Shown here in pieces: positions 45,401 through 54,415 of a stretch of DNA of 64,000 nt. Origin of the DNA: Deinococcus alpinitundrae. GTDB taxonomy: Bacteria; Deinococcota; Deinococci; Deinococcales; Deinococcaceae. The first letter of the stretch is position 1. Each line of letters starts with the position of its first letter. Made by a program: the position numbers and the translations under genes. The notes beneath the pieces are model-generated. The model saw nothing but the letters and a program-made list of their open reading frames with translations, searched no databases and was not told where the DNA came from. Where the stretch lies: assembly GCF_009982895.1 (NCBI RefSeq), contig NZ_WXZL01000003.1:62001-126000 (forward strand), written 5' to 3'.

Positions 45401-47902
45401 GCCGGTCAAACCGACTTCCTGATCTTCCCACAGCTGTACCTCAGCAACAACGGCGATGTAGTGTCGGCGCGGATGGTTGACGGCAAGAGCGTGGCCTCGT
45501 TCCCGACAACGCCCGGTGCCATTTACCAAAACGGCGTGTTGCAACTGGGCGATTCCGGCGTTGCCATGAAGGCCCAGGGCCCCCAGACGGCTTACCTGGA
45601 CCTGAGCAGCTCACGCAGTGTGGAGCCGGACAGCTACGTCGCCGGGCAAAAGTCGGGCGGCACACCCAAAGCGCCGACCCCGCCGATTTCTGCTGGGCAG
45701 GTTGATCCCAACGCTGTGACCGAATTTAACCAGGGAACTGTGCTGGGCCTGACGTCCGCGCCGTCTCAGGCCGAACTGCTGCGCCAGACCTACGGCGGCG
45801 CGCCCAGTGCAGTGCAGGTGCCCGACGTGGGGCCGCAGTGGCAGGGACTGCTGTGGCTTTCCAATCAGGTCACCATCGACACCGTGGCGCAGTACGACGC
45901 CACCAAAGGCGACGCCGAGCCGACCGCAGGCCAGAGCCTGTCGGTGGAACTGGTGAAAAAAGTCCCGGTCAGCTACGGCACACGCGGCTGGAACCTCAAC
46001 ATCGAAGGGCGGGACGGCAAGGTGGCTGCCGGCAAGACCGAACTGACCGGCGGCATTCCCTACGACGCCCGTGAAATCGTGGTCGTGATGGTCAAGACCA
46101 ACCTGATTCGCAGCCTGACCACCGGAGCATTCGGGCCACTGCCCTTCGTGGGCGGCGGCAAGCTGACCGGCACCTGGGACATCGTCAACAAGAAAGTGGA
46201 TCTGGACAAAACCGGCCTGACGCGCGCCTACGGCCCCGACGGCAGCTTCACCGCCAAGGACGTGAAGGGAAGCGTCAACTCGGCAGGCGTCCTGACCTTC
46301 ACCCTCCTGGGCAACACCTTCGATCTTGCCCGCGTCGGTGACGGCCTGACCCTCAACTGCTCGAAAGTCATGATTGACGGTGGACTGGTTCAGTTGCCCT
46401 ACAGCACCTGCAACTCGATTCAGGGCCAGAACCGCAAAGTGGCGGGCAACCCCATCACCTTCGACAGCCTGAAGTTCTCCAGCGAAGGCAAGCTGATCTT
46501 CGCGGGTCTGGCGGCGCTGGGCAATGCCGACGAGAACGGCAAGAACGTCACCGCCACGGCACGCTTCGTGCTGAGCGCCGATGCCCAGAAGTACAGCCTG
46601 AAGCTGAGTGTGGACGATACCCAGCAGCAGGTCAGTTCGACGGCAGACCATGAGGTCAACGTCACCCTCAAGGGCAGCGAGAATGATCTGACGGGTGTGG
46701 GCGCACAGGCCTTCGGTGCCGGCCCGGCGGGCAGCGCAACGCATGAGATCAGCTTCGACAGCGGCACGGTGGGGGTCAGCGACAAGCTGTCCATGCAGGT
46801 CAAGGGCGTGTTCGGGCACAAGGGCACCAAGAGCTACTGGTATCTGCTGGCGACCGGCAAGGCCGCCGACGGTATTCCGCTGTCCATCATCACCATCTAC
46901 CAGATCACCGGCGGACTGGCCTACAACATGCAGTGGGGCAAGGGCCAGATCTACTTCAGTGACCTCGACAAGCGCCCCAATGACGCCGCAGGACTGCACC
47001 TGACGGCAGGCGTGGTGGCCTCATTTACCGGTGTGGACGACAAGACCCTGCACGCGGCCATCATCGCGGAAATCGGCACCAGCCCGCTGCAACTGCGCTT
47101 CGGTGGCGACGGCTACCTGCTGACCGGGGGCGTCAGTGCGGACTCCGGCTATTTCGGTGGCGGCCATCCCCAGGCCCGCTTTGCCGGAACGCTCAACAAG
47201 GACGGCCTGTTCGTCGATCTGTGCGTGGGGCCAGCCGAAGTGGAGACCCTGAAGTGCTCGGACCTCAAGCCGCTGTCGGTAGCGGACGGTGTGGTCACCA
47301 TTCAAGGCTCAGCCAGCATCGAACTGTCCAAGACTCCGCACATCTACATCGGCACCTTCCGGCCCAAGAGCCAGATCGGTAATGCTTACTGCAACCCGAC
47401 GCTTGACACCGCCTGCGCCGCGCTGTACCGGACTGGACGCGTGTCGGCCACGGTAGACCTGAAGATCTTCAAGGCCACCATCGACGGGTACGTGATGTTC
47501 GGCATTCTGGATGGCCGCGCCCCTAAATTCGTGCAGCCCGGCTCACTCGGCCTGGCGGCTGGGGCGTCTATCGAGGAGATCTTCCACGCTGGAGACAGCG
47601 GCAGCTTGGGGCTGTGCGACTACTCCTGGAGCTTCGACGCCCGGCTGTTTGCCGCTGTGGACGGCGCGATCCTGGTGTATCCCGATCCCAAGATTCACGG
47701 TCATGTGGGGCTGTACGCCGGAGCCTCGGTCAGCGCCTACGGCTGCGGTATCGGCGGTTCCCTGAGCGCCTCGCTCTCCCTGGACGCCGACTTCGAGGTG
47801 GGCAAACACGGTTGGGTGGAAGGTGAGGTGGGCGTCGAGATCCATCTCCCCATCATCCCTGACATCAGTTTCTCCAAAAACGTCCACCTGGACATCTACT
47901 GA
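42440..47902 (+). CDS. Giant secreted PKD-repeat surface protein (1820 aa)
   Basis: Signal peptide (LIRLLSLVAALLCLAGLASA), then seven PKD-like Ig-fold repeats over about 600 residues, each marked by WGDG-type and H-x-Y-x-x-x-G-x-Y/F-x-V motifs (LDWGDGSVTP, HVYSKAGTFAVKL and variants). The remaining 1200 residues hold no recognised domain; they are beta-rich and end in a Gly/aromatic part (HGHVGLYAGASVSAYGCGIG). PKD repeats mediate adhesion or spacing in surface proteins. AGGGAGG precedes the ATG at 42440. There are no transmembrane helices, so it is probably exported or attached to the envelope through partners. Confidence 0.82.
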   Translation: MNVLIRLLSLVAALLCLAGLASAQARETLILSPPSVSVGEPVSANVSAPRGEILWGDGVSSPATSLTVTHVYTAAGDYTVQWLCGGSLAGPCARATVKVTPALPTLNVTPTAVLVNEKVTATLTNFQPRDSLDWGDGSVTPAGATLPHVYSKAGTFAVKLLRAGQPVAGVAPVPVVVSLPTTTLSVAPNAVLVGENVTATLTNVQPGDQLDWSDGSVVPAAASLTHTYSKAGTFAVKLLRAGQPVAGVAPVPVVVSLPTTTLSVAPNAVLVGENVTATLTNVQPGDQLDWGDNSVVSAVSGLDHSYSNAGSYLVRLLRGGAPLGSVAPVPVTVTVPPVVCSVDVLTDLPLRWKPVQLKVDGLSTGTAYTLNWGDGTVVSGVSQATTTPGDGSKQNVQQHTYAKAASFVVQVKVGNAPPCVQPITVGAGPVPLAVDPNDPAVDQTVTLSVGDVPTGTALKVEWGDGSVQTLDVTGSGAATSPLGTHAYVKDSTFIIKVSLAQTGEPLGILPVVVGVPLPTLSVIPARAGTPSTISVGNLQSYPQYVYTLDFGDGTPKQSVKTNADVPHIFAVSGVYTVKLTIKADQASERTVVVVAVIDAAVGIDGFSTEVRPQAGAAVPAPTPAEVQIGTPTDSVALLNVTGSGSVNLRWTWTPLNVANQSEGQPLTLETRQVLLKAGQNSVSLKMPTGKSGRYLLRVEVLGVTGDSKAIFPGQISLQTVNLTEPGLPKFLVVGEGEDQFKFKILGAPKPQSGPLFNPNDFWPTLQVADDSPLLIGLTPVALQPIHAQSLKVKVDGDTAYLVSGSFEGVTQPIELDTGPVSFVYTEFPAFAPMRLKVQQIVFSPSGAVLSQAVVTSPDFSQSKVFKYLPPLLEKQLPGPRPEEVMQLMINQVFAPVFDVSLNPAGMPIAVPAPQPFGTQLHSIQQGQLPTGTGMGIGYATQQGQTLLDQAAQQGVYTGDGTAAQARHAPILTVAGPKTVEQLQEILGAGQTDFLIFPQLYLSNNGDVVSARMVDGKSVASFPTTPGAIYQNGVLQLGDSGVAMKAQGPQTAYLDLSSSRSVEPDSYVAGQKSGGTPKAPTPPISAGQVDPNAVTEFNQGTVLGLTSAPSQAELLRQTYGGAPSAVQVPDVGPQWQGLLWLSNQVTIDTVAQYDATKGDAEPTAGQSLSVELVKKVPVSYGTRGWNLNIEGRDGKVAAGKTELTGGIPYDAREIVVVMVKTNLIRSLTTGAFGPLPFVGGGKLTGTWDIVNKKVDLDKTGLTRAYGPDGSFTAKDVKGSVNSAGVLTFTLLGNTFDLARVGDGLTLNCSKVMIDGGLVQLPYSTCNSIQGQNRKVAGNPITFDSLKFSSEGKLIFAGLAALGNADENGKNVTATARFVLSADAQKYSLKLSVDDTQQQVSSTADHEVNVTLKGSENDLTGVGAQAFGAGPAGSATHEISFDSGTVGVSDKLSMQVKGVFGHKGTKSYWYLLATGKAADGIPLSIITIYQITGGLAYNMQWGKGQIYFSDLDKRPNDAAGLHLTAGVVASFTGVDDKTLHAAIIAEIGTSPLQLRFGGDGYLLTGGVSADSGYFGGGHPQARFAGTLNKDGLFVDLCVGPAEVETLKCSDLKPLSVADGVVTIQGSASIELSKTPHIYIGTFRPKSQIGNAYCNPTLDTACAALYRTGRVSATVDLKIFKATIDGYVMFGILDGRAPKFVQPGSLGLAAGASIEEIFHAGDSGSLGLCDYSWSFDARLFAAVDGAILVYPDPKIHGHVGLYAGASVSAYGCGIGGSLSASLSLDADFEVGKHGWVEGEVGVEIHLPIIPDISFSKNVHLDIY
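42886..43309 (+). repeat. Near-identical 190-bp direct repeat within the PKD gene
   Basis: Positions 42886-43075 and 43120-43309 are almost identical (a handful of single-base changes), with a 234-bp (78-codon) period equal to one PKD repeat. Such recent duplications allow repeat-number change by recombination. Confidence 0.9.
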
Positions 47903-47956
47903 GCCTGCCGGGCCGCCGGGGAATGAGATCACCCGGCGGCCCACACAAGGAGTGCC

Positions 47957-49957
47957 ATGAAAACCCTGATCCACTGCGAACCGCGCGTTGCCGTTCGTGC
48001 ATTGAATCCCTCACGTCTCCTGGCCATGTCACTTCTCTTGCTGGGCGCCGTCAACGCCCAGATCCTCACCGGACCGAAGGGCAGCCTCGCCCCCGACCCG
48101 ACCAAGACCGGCGTGGCGGCCCTGCCCCAGCCCGGCGGCGCACTGCTGCGCTGGACCTTGCCCGGCAACCAGTTGCCCGACGCCTACCGCCTGACTCGCG
48201 AGGGCGGCGGCAGCAACATCACCCGCGAGGTGCCCGGCATCGCCCCCAAAGCCGACGCCGTCAAAAACGACTGGGTCACCGCCCAGCAGTACGACTTCCT
48301 GAAAGCCAAGTTCGCCGCCCCGGTCAGCGATCCGTTCGAGAAGCTGGGCCTGCAACTCCAAACGCTGACCAGTCCTGGCATCGCCCGCACCCTCAACCTG
48401 CTCATCACCGAAACGGGCCTCAAGGACGGTACCCGGTACAGCTACCGCGTCGTGGCCCTGCGCGGCGGCAAGGAAACCCTGGTCGGTACCGCCACCGTGA
48501 TTCCCGGGGCGCCGCCGGCCGTGCCGCCGCCGGGCAAGCTGAGTGCCGCGCCGGAACGCACCCGCGTCACCGTGGCCTGGCAGCGCGCCGGCGGGCAGGT
48601 CATGGCCTACCGCGTCTACCGCTCTGAGAACGGCGCGGCGGCGCAACTGCTGCAACCCTCGCCCTACTTTCCCACCACCGACCCTGCCCAGCCGGACCGC
48701 GTGACCTTCAAAGACGACGCCCTGCCCCTCAAGCCCAAGACCAAATACAGCTATCAGGTGGCCGCCCTGGATCTGTTCGGACGCGAGAGTGCCAGAACGG
48801 CGGTGCTGGTGGCCGACACGGGCGACGCCGAACCGTTCCCGCGTGCCAGCCTGGTGGAACCTGTCATTACCTTCAGCGCGGACGGGCGCGGCCGCGTCAA
48901 GCTGAGCTGGAACGCCGTCAAGGACCCCCGTATCCTGGGTCTGGTGGTGTACCGGGGCCGCTCGCCCGAGACCCTCAAACCGCTGGGTGAGGTGGCGGCG
49001 GGCAGCAGCACATACACCGACACGGGCATCGAGGAAGCCAAGAGCTACGTGTACGGCCTGGGCTACAAGCTGGCCGCTGGCGCCACCGGGCCGCTGAGCA
49101 TCCGGGGAGCGCAGCCGCTCAATCCCGCCATGCCTGCGCCGCCCACTGGACTGAGCGCCAAACTGGAAGACGCCAACACGCTGATCCTGAGCTGGAAACC
49201 CGCAACGGGGCAGCCCATCGGGTACCTGGTGGTGCGTGGTGCGGCGACCGACACACCCAGCGAGCAATTGGTGAGCGTCACGCCGCGCCCCATCAGCGCC
49301 ACGACCCTCAAACTGCGGCTGGACGCTTCGCCCGGCACGGGGATGAGTTTCCGGGTGATCACGGTCAGTGCTTCGGGGATCAGTGGCAAACCGGGCGAGC
49401 CGGTGGCCGTCGTCACGCCGCGCCTCGGCGGCGACGCGCCCACATTGACGGGCGTGGAAGCACAGAACAGCGCCCTGAAAGTGACCTGGACATATTCGGG
49501 CGCTGTTCCGGCCCAGGTGGAGGTCTTCCGCCAGAACCCGAAGGGCGATCTGGTGCTGGTGGCCCGGTTGCCCGGCGCGACAAAAGCGTTCACCGACCGC
49601 AATGTGGCGGCTCCCTTCGCCTACGCTTACTTAGTGGCGGCGCTGGACGCCAAGGGCAAGCGCAGCGATCCGTCCAATGTGGCCGGGGGCGTGCCGCTCA
49701 ATATCACGGCCACGCCGCAGGTGCAGGCCCTGAGTGTGAGTGCGGGCAGCGGGGGTGCGGTATTGAGCTGGAAAGCAGACCAGGGCGCGGCTTCCTATGC
49801 GGTGTACCGCATCCGGGGTGGCCGGCAGGCGCGCCTGAGTGTGGTCACCTCAGCGAAGTACACCGACGCGCAGGCCAGGACGGGAGACGTCTACCGGGTC
49901 GTTTCCCTGGAGGGCAGCGGTATTCAGGGCGAGGAGGCCACCATCACCTTCAAATAG
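47957..49957 (+). CDS. Secreted fibronectin type III repeat protein
   Basis: 666 residues; an N-terminal hydrophobic stretch (LLAMSLLLLGAVNAQ) acts as signal, after which at least five Fn3-like repeats follow, each with a strand pair such as VTVAWQRAGGQVMAYRVYRS, VKLSWNAVKDPRILGLVVYR, LILSWKPATGQPIGYLVVRG and LKVTWTYSGAVPAQVEVFRQ. No enzyme domain is present. AAGGAG precedes the ATG. Third gene of the surface-protein operon; Fn3 repeats suggest a structural or binding role alongside the PKD protein. Confidence 0.83.
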   Translation: MKTLIHCEPRVAVRALNPSRLLAMSLLLLGAVNAQILTGPKGSLAPDPTKTGVAALPQPGGALLRWTLPGNQLPDAYRLTREGGGSNITREVPGIAPKADAVKNDWVTAQQYDFLKAKFAAPVSDPFEKLGLQLQTLTSPGIARTLNLLITETGLKDGTRYSYRVVALRGGKETLVGTATVIPGAPPAVPPPGKLSAAPERTRVTVAWQRAGGQVMAYRVYRSENGAAAQLLQPSPYFPTTDPAQPDRVTFKDDALPLKPKTKYSYQVAALDLFGRESARTAVLVADTGDAEPFPRASLVEPVITFSADGRGRVKLSWNAVKDPRILGLVVYRGRSPETLKPLGEVAAGSSTYTDTGIEEAKSYVYGLGYKLAAGATGPLSIRGAQPLNPAMPAPPTGLSAKLEDANTLILSWKPATGQPIGYLVVRGAATDTPSEQLVSVTPRPISATTLKLRLDASPGTGMSFRVITVSASGISGKPGEPVAVVTPRLGGDAPTLTGVEAQNSALKVTWTYSGAVPAQVEVFRQNPKGDLVLVARLPGATKAFTDRNVAAPFAYAYLVAALDAKGKRSDPSNVAGGVPLNITATPQVQALSVSAGSGGAVLSWKADQGAASYAVYRIRGGRQARLSVVTSAKYTDAQARTGDVYRVVSLEGSGIQGEEATITFK

Positions 49958-50073
49958 CCCAGGCAAAACCAATGGGGGGCAGCGAGACGATGAGGTCCGC
50001 TGCCTTGCGTATTGACGATCAAGGGTTGCGCCTCGCCCTCTGCGTCTCTGCCCCATAATGAGGTGAGGTTCAG

Positions 50074-53000
50074 ATGAACGGAGGACAACTCGACATCCGG
50101 TTGCTGGGTGTTCCCAGCGTCAAGCTGGGGAGCCTGGATTGTACGCCTGCGGTGCGCAAGGGCATGGCACTGCTGGCGTACCTGGCCCTGGAAGGGCCGA
50201 CCAACCGATATCAGTTGGCTGATCTGCTGTGGAGCGACCTCGATGAAAGTGGCGCGCGGCGAAACCTGCGTCAGGAACTGTGGCGCTTGCAGCACTCATC
50301 CCTGGCGCCCTGGATCGAGGCCCAGTCCGGCAGCGTCGCCCTGATCTCAGACTTCCAGACTGATGTCGCCGAGTTCCAGCGGCACCTGGCGGCAGCTGAC
50401 CTTCCAGCGGCACTCAAGCTCTACCGTGGTTCATTGATGGCCCGCTTCGAGCTGAGCGGAGCCGGTGGCTTTGAAGACTGGCTGGACCAACGCCGTGAAG
50501 CCCTCAGCAGCGTCTGGAGGGACGCTCTCAACCGTCACGGTGCGCAGCTCGAACGCCACGGAGACGTACGGGGCGCGCTGGGCATTCAACTTCAGTTGCT
50601 CCAGGAAGACGAATTCCAGGAGGTCCATCAGCGCGAGGCCATGCGGCTGCATCTGCTGCTGGGTGAGCATCTTGAAGGGCTCAGGCGGTATGAACGCTAT
50701 GCCCGCCTCCTTGACGATGAACTGGGACTGAAGCCCTTGCCGGAAACCCAGGCGCTCGCCCGCACCTTTCACGACACCGCTGCGTTCAGTCCGCACCCCT
50801 CACCTCAAGTCTCCCCGGTTCCACAAGCGCTGAGCCTGCCACTGATCGGACGCAGTGCTGAATGGAACGCGCTCCAACACTCTACTGCAGCACTCACACT
50901 CGTAACGGGTGAGCCGGGCGTCGGTAAAACCCGGCTCACCGAAGCGTTCGCTGCGACTTTCGGAGCACAGCTTCATCTGCGTGCCTACGAAGTCTCTCTG
51001 GCCACGCCACTTTATCCAGCCGCTGAGGCCCTGAGAACTGCACTAAATACCCCGAGGATGGCGGAGCGGCTCGCCACGCTCGATCCACTCTGGCGAGCCG
51101 AGGCCGCCCGACTGGTTCCGGAACTGGCTCCCTTCCCCCCAGCGTCCCTCCAGGCTGACGGACGCGCCCGGTTTCTGAGTGGGGTTGCTCAGACGCTGAG
51201 CTGGGCGACTGGTCCGCAAGGCGTGCTGGTGTTCGACGATTTGCACTGGGCCGATCCGATGACCCTGGAACTGCTGCTGCACCTGGTGCGCCAACCCCCA
51301 GAGCAGCGCCCGCACCTGATGGCCACGGCGCGCACCCAGGAACTGGCTGAACAGGTCACCCTCCTGGCGGCGCTGACGACGCTGGAACGGGAAGGCAAGC
51401 TGCTCCGGGTGGTCCTCGGCGGCCTGACTTCACCCGACGTCCTGACCCTGATCCAGACGCTCTCGGGCAGCGGAGCCGGTCAGCACTTCGCGGCGCGGCT
51501 CTCCGAAGCCACAGCAGGCAACCCCTTGTACCTGCTCGAGAGCTTGCGGCATCTGTTCGAGGTGGGCGTGCTCACCCAGGGTCCAAACGGTCAATGGAGC
51601 ACGCCATTCGACGCGTCCACAACTGATTACGCTGAACTGCCTTTGCCGGCCAGTATTCGTGACGCCATCATGCAGCGCGCCAGCCACTATGGACCCGCAG
51701 CGCGCCGCTTGCTGGAAGCAGCCAGCCTGTCGGACGCGGGCTTTGAGCTGCATGATCTTGCCCCGGCACTGTCGCTCTCCGAATGGGAAGCGGTCGAGAC
51801 CTTGGAGCGCTTGTTGATGGGAGGGCTGATCGTGCGGCTGAGCGCTGAGAGCTACAGCTTCTCGCACGATCTGGTGCGCCGGGTCATCTTGCTAGAACTC
51901 GGCCCGGAGCGCCGACGCCTGATTCACCGGCGGCTGGCCGAGCGGCTGGAAAGCACCGGAGCGGCGGCCAGCCGCGTCGCCCGGCACCTCGAAGAAGCGG
52001 GTCAACACGCACAGGCTGCGCCGTGGCGGATCAAGGCGGCGCAGGATGCTGCGCGCGTCTATGCCCACAGCGAGGCCTTGACGCACTATGAACTGGCCCT
52101 GAGCGATGGTGTCAGCGACTTGAGCGCATTTCACCTTCACCTGGAACGTGAAACGTTGCTCCGGTTGTTGGGTGACTCAGGCCAGCGCAGCGCGGTCATC
52201 CAGACCCTGACCGCTCTGGCCACGTCGCTGAATGAACCGCTCCTCGCCCTTGAGGGCCAGCTCAGACAGCTGGCGCTGCTCAATGACCTGTTTCACTTTG
52301 CTGAGGCCGCCCAACTCGCTCAAGGGTTGCTGAGTCACCCGGCCCTGCAGCCAGTCACACTCGGACGGGTCCTGTCCAGCGGCGCTGAAGCCTTGCTGCG
52401 TCTTGATGAGATCGAGCAGGCAGAAACCTGGTATGACCGCGTCATTGCACTGGAGGACGCTGTCCCTGCAGCGCTGAGAGCAGATGCACATTCCGGCCGC
52501 AGGGTCTGCGCCGTGATCCGTGGGAATTTTGTGCTGGCTCAAGCGCACAACGTGGCCAGTCTGGAAGGTTACCGAGCAGCAGGCGACCGGGGCGGTGAGG
52601 CCAGCGCACTCAATGGTGTTGGACGCGTCGCCGTCATGCTTGGAGAGTATACCGACGCGCAAAGCGCCTTTGAACAAGCACTTCATATTGCTGAAACGAT
52701 AGGGGACCGCTACCGGATGCTCCTCGCGGTGTATTCGATGATGTGGATGGAGTCGCAGCGCGGTCACTTTCAGCGCTGCCTAGAGCTCTACACGGCTGCC
52801 TTCGAGCTCAATGCAGGGATTCGGAATCGCGGCTGCGCTCTGGGACTTGAAATCTACCGTGCACGTGCGCTCCAGCATGCCGGCGCACTTGGGGAAGGTC
52901 TGGCAGCCGCAGTCGCTGCGGTTGCTGGTGCCGAACGCGACGGCTCGAAGGAGATGCTGCTGGTCGCGCAGCGGTATGAAGCGCTGACGAGGTTGGCCCT

Positions 53001-53631
53001 TGGCGACGTCGAGGGTGCCGAGCGGCGATTTCAAAGCGCCCTGAGCAGTATTCCTGGTGATCACCTGCGCTTGCAGGCCCCGGTACTCGAAACTGGACTG
53101 GCCCGGTGCGCGCTGGAACGCGGTGACCTTCAGACGGCCCTGCTCCACCTTGATCGGGCCGTGGAGTTCAAGCAGCCGATGTACTTTACGGAACAGCGTG
53201 ATCTGGAGTTGACGTCGGCAAGCGCGAAGTTGCGCCTGGGAGAGACGCAGCCTGCGCTGGACATCACAGCCCAGCCCAGCGGAGTGGTTCATTTACAGGC
53301 GCGGTCATGGGTTTTGAAACTTGAGGCCTTCCGCATGGTCGGTGCACTGACGCCTGCAATTCTTCAGGAAGCGCAGACCTGGCTCGAGACCACTGAAGTT
53401 CCAGCAGTTGAAGGTCTTGAGTTGCGTCTGATGCTTGCGCACGCCTTTGAAGGGCTCGGTCGGTCTATTGAGGCGACTCAGGCACGCCGCAAAGCAGACG
53501 CACAGATGAGGATGCTGGAAGCGACGCTCGAACCGCATCCGGAATGGCGACGGCGGTTCCTCGAAAAATATGTTCGGCTGAGCGAGGCCGAGCCGAACGT
53601 GAAACCCGGCACCCCGCTTCAGAAAGGTTAA
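50074..53631 (+). CDS. Large SARP-type regulator with AAA ATPase and TPR-like tail
   Basis: 1185 residues. A SARP winged helix (IRLLGVPSVKLGSL, MALLAYLALEG) and BTAD (to about 235) precede an AAA-type ATPase with P-loop GEPGVGKTR (279-287) and Walker B VLVFDDLHWAD. A long helical TPR-like tail (for example GEYTDAQSAFEQALHIAE) fills the rest. It differs from the SARP at 32900 in having an AAA_16/MalT-like ATPase. It lies between the surface-protein operon and the globin gene, both of which have or border CAGCGGTTACG boxes, so it is the prime candidate to bind them. Confidence 0.87.
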   Translation: MNGGQLDIRLLGVPSVKLGSLDCTPAVRKGMALLAYLALEGPTNRYQLADLLWSDLDESGARRNLRQELWRLQHSSLAPWIEAQSGSVALISDFQTDVAEFQRHLAAADLPAALKLYRGSLMARFELSGAGGFEDWLDQRREALSSVWRDALNRHGAQLERHGDVRGALGIQLQLLQEDEFQEVHQREAMRLHLLLGEHLEGLRRYERYARLLDDELGLKPLPETQALARTFHDTAAFSPHPSPQVSPVPQALSLPLIGRSAEWNALQHSTAALTLVTGEPGVGKTRLTEAFAATFGAQLHLRAYEVSLATPLYPAAEALRTALNTPRMAERLATLDPLWRAEAARLVPELAPFPPASLQADGRARFLSGVAQTLSWATGPQGVLVFDDLHWADPMTLELLLHLVRQPPEQRPHLMATARTQELAEQVTLLAALTTLEREGKLLRVVLGGLTSPDVLTLIQTLSGSGAGQHFAARLSEATAGNPLYLLESLRHLFEVGVLTQGPNGQWSTPFDASTTDYAELPLPASIRDAIMQRASHYGPAARRLLEAASLSDAGFELHDLAPALSLSEWEAVETLERLLMGGLIVRLSAESYSFSHDLVRRVILLELGPERRRLIHRRLAERLESTGAAASRVARHLEEAGQHAQAAPWRIKAAQDAARVYAHSEALTHYELALSDGVSDLSAFHLHLERETLLRLLGDSGQRSAVIQTLTALATSLNEPLLALEGQLRQLALLNDLFHFAEAAQLAQGLLSHPALQPVTLGRVLSSGAEALLRLDEIEQAETWYDRVIALEDAVPAALRADAHSGRRVCAVIRGNFVLAQAHNVASLEGYRAAGDRGGEASALNGVGRVAVMLGEYTDAQSAFEQALHIAETIGDRYRMLLAVYSMMWMESQRGHFQRCLELYTAAFELNAGIRNRGCALGLEIYRARALQHAGALGEGLAAAVAAVAGAERDGSKEMLLVAQRYEALTRLALGDVEGAERRFQSALSSIPGDHLRLQAPVLETGLARCALERGDLQTALLHLDRAVEFKQPMYFTEQRDLELTSASAKLRLGETQPALDITAQPSGVVHLQARSWVLKLEAFRMVGALTPAILQEAQTWLETTEVPAVEGLELRLMLAHAFEGLGRSIEATQARRKADAQMRMLEATLEPHPEWRRRFLEKYVRLSEAEPNVKPGTPLQKG

Positions 53632-53714
53632 AACCATTGATTTTTGATCGTCTGGTTCCTGCTGGGGTAGGCCTGGTTCTGGGGTCTGTGAAGAGTCTGT
53701 ATCTTCCACGCCCG

Positions 53715-53752
53715 GTGCGGTGACGCAGCGGTTACGGCCTGCTGCCTAGAGT
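53715..53752 (+). promoter_or_regulatory. Globin promoter with tandem 11-bp boxes
   Basis: CAGCGGTTACG (53726-53736) is preceded in phase by the variant GTGCGGTGACG (53715-53725). Ten bases later TAGAGT (53747-53752) serves as -10, with GGAGGAA and the leader ATG (53772) downstream. It matches the layout at 40514-40583. Confidence 0.72.
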
Positions 53753-53771
53753 CAGCGTCGGAGGAATCAAC

Positions 53772-53912
53772 ATGCCACAACAACTCAGCCCATGGATGCT
53801 CAAGCCAGTTCTCACCAAAGCAGGACCCCGCACCGGGCATCCGTTCACTGTCACATTCCAGATCAGCCGCTTTATCTCCAACCGCAAAACCAACCGCAGC
53901 GTGCGACCATGA
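53772..53912 (+). CDS. Leader ORF coupled to the globin gene (46 codons)
   Basis: ATG 53772 follows GGAGGAA. The 46-residue product (MPQQLSPWMLKPVLTKAG...) is basic and has no family features. Its TGA overlaps the globin ATG (ATGA, 53909-53912), so globin translation probably depends on reading this ORF, since no separate ribosome site stands before the globin ATG. Confidence 0.55.
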   Translation: MPQQLSPWMLKPVLTKAGPRTGHPFTVTFQISRFISNRKTNRSVRP

Positions 53913-54358
53913 ACGCCCGTCAAGTTCAGCTGGTGCAGCATTCGTTCGCGCAGGTGCAGCCGATCGCCGAAGTGGCCAGCGACCTGTTCTATGCCCGGTT
54001 GTTTGAGCTCGATCCTGCCCTCAAGCCCCTCTTCCGGGGGAATATGCAGGCGCAGGGTCACAAGTTGATGATGATGCTGGGCGTGGCGGTGGCCAACCTC
54101 AACAAGCCCGAGGTGGTCATGCCTGCCCTGCAGCGGCTCGGTGAACGCCACGCGGGGTACGGGGTGACCGAGGCGCACTACGTCACCGTGGGCGAGGCGT
54201 TGCTGTGGACGCTGGAACAAGGGCTGGGCGAGGCGTTCACGGCGGAAGTCCGGCTGGCCTGGGAAGCGGTGTACCTGCTGGTGGCCGAGACGATGCAGCA
54301 GGCTGCCCGGCGTATGACTACACCTGAAGCGTCCCCAGTTCGCAGCTCCCTCACCTGA
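53909..54358 (+). CDS. Single-domain bacterial globin
   Basis: 149 residues in the Vgb/flavohemoglobin-like globin pattern: VQHSFAQVQPIAEVASDLFY (helices A-B), LFELDPALKPLF (C region), QAQGHKLMMML (E helix) and LGERHAGYGV (F helix; the His is the proximal heme ligand), then YVTVGEALLWTL. No reductase domain follows. Such globins bind oxygen or detoxify nitric oxide. A strong hairpin terminator lies just downstream. A decayed copy is at 40.67-40.81 kb. Confidence 0.9.
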   Translation: MNARQVQLVQHSFAQVQPIAEVASDLFYARLFELDPALKPLFRGNMQAQGHKLMMMLGVAVANLNKPEVVMPALQRLGERHAGYGVTEAHYVTVGEALLWTLEQGLGEAFTAEVRLAWEAVYLLVAETMQQAARRMTTPEASPVRSSLT

Positions 54359-54367
54359 GTTGAACCT

Positions 54368-54415
54368 CACTGAAAGAGCGCCACATCCAGTTGTAGGTGT
54401 GGCGCTCTTTCAGTG
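54368..54415 (+). terminator. Strong hairpin terminator after globin
   Basis: An 18-bp perfect stem: CACTGAAAGAGCGCCACA (54368-54385) with its complement at 54398-54415, 12-nt loop. It lacks a long T-tract but is placed 9 bp after the globin stop. Confidence 0.75.
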
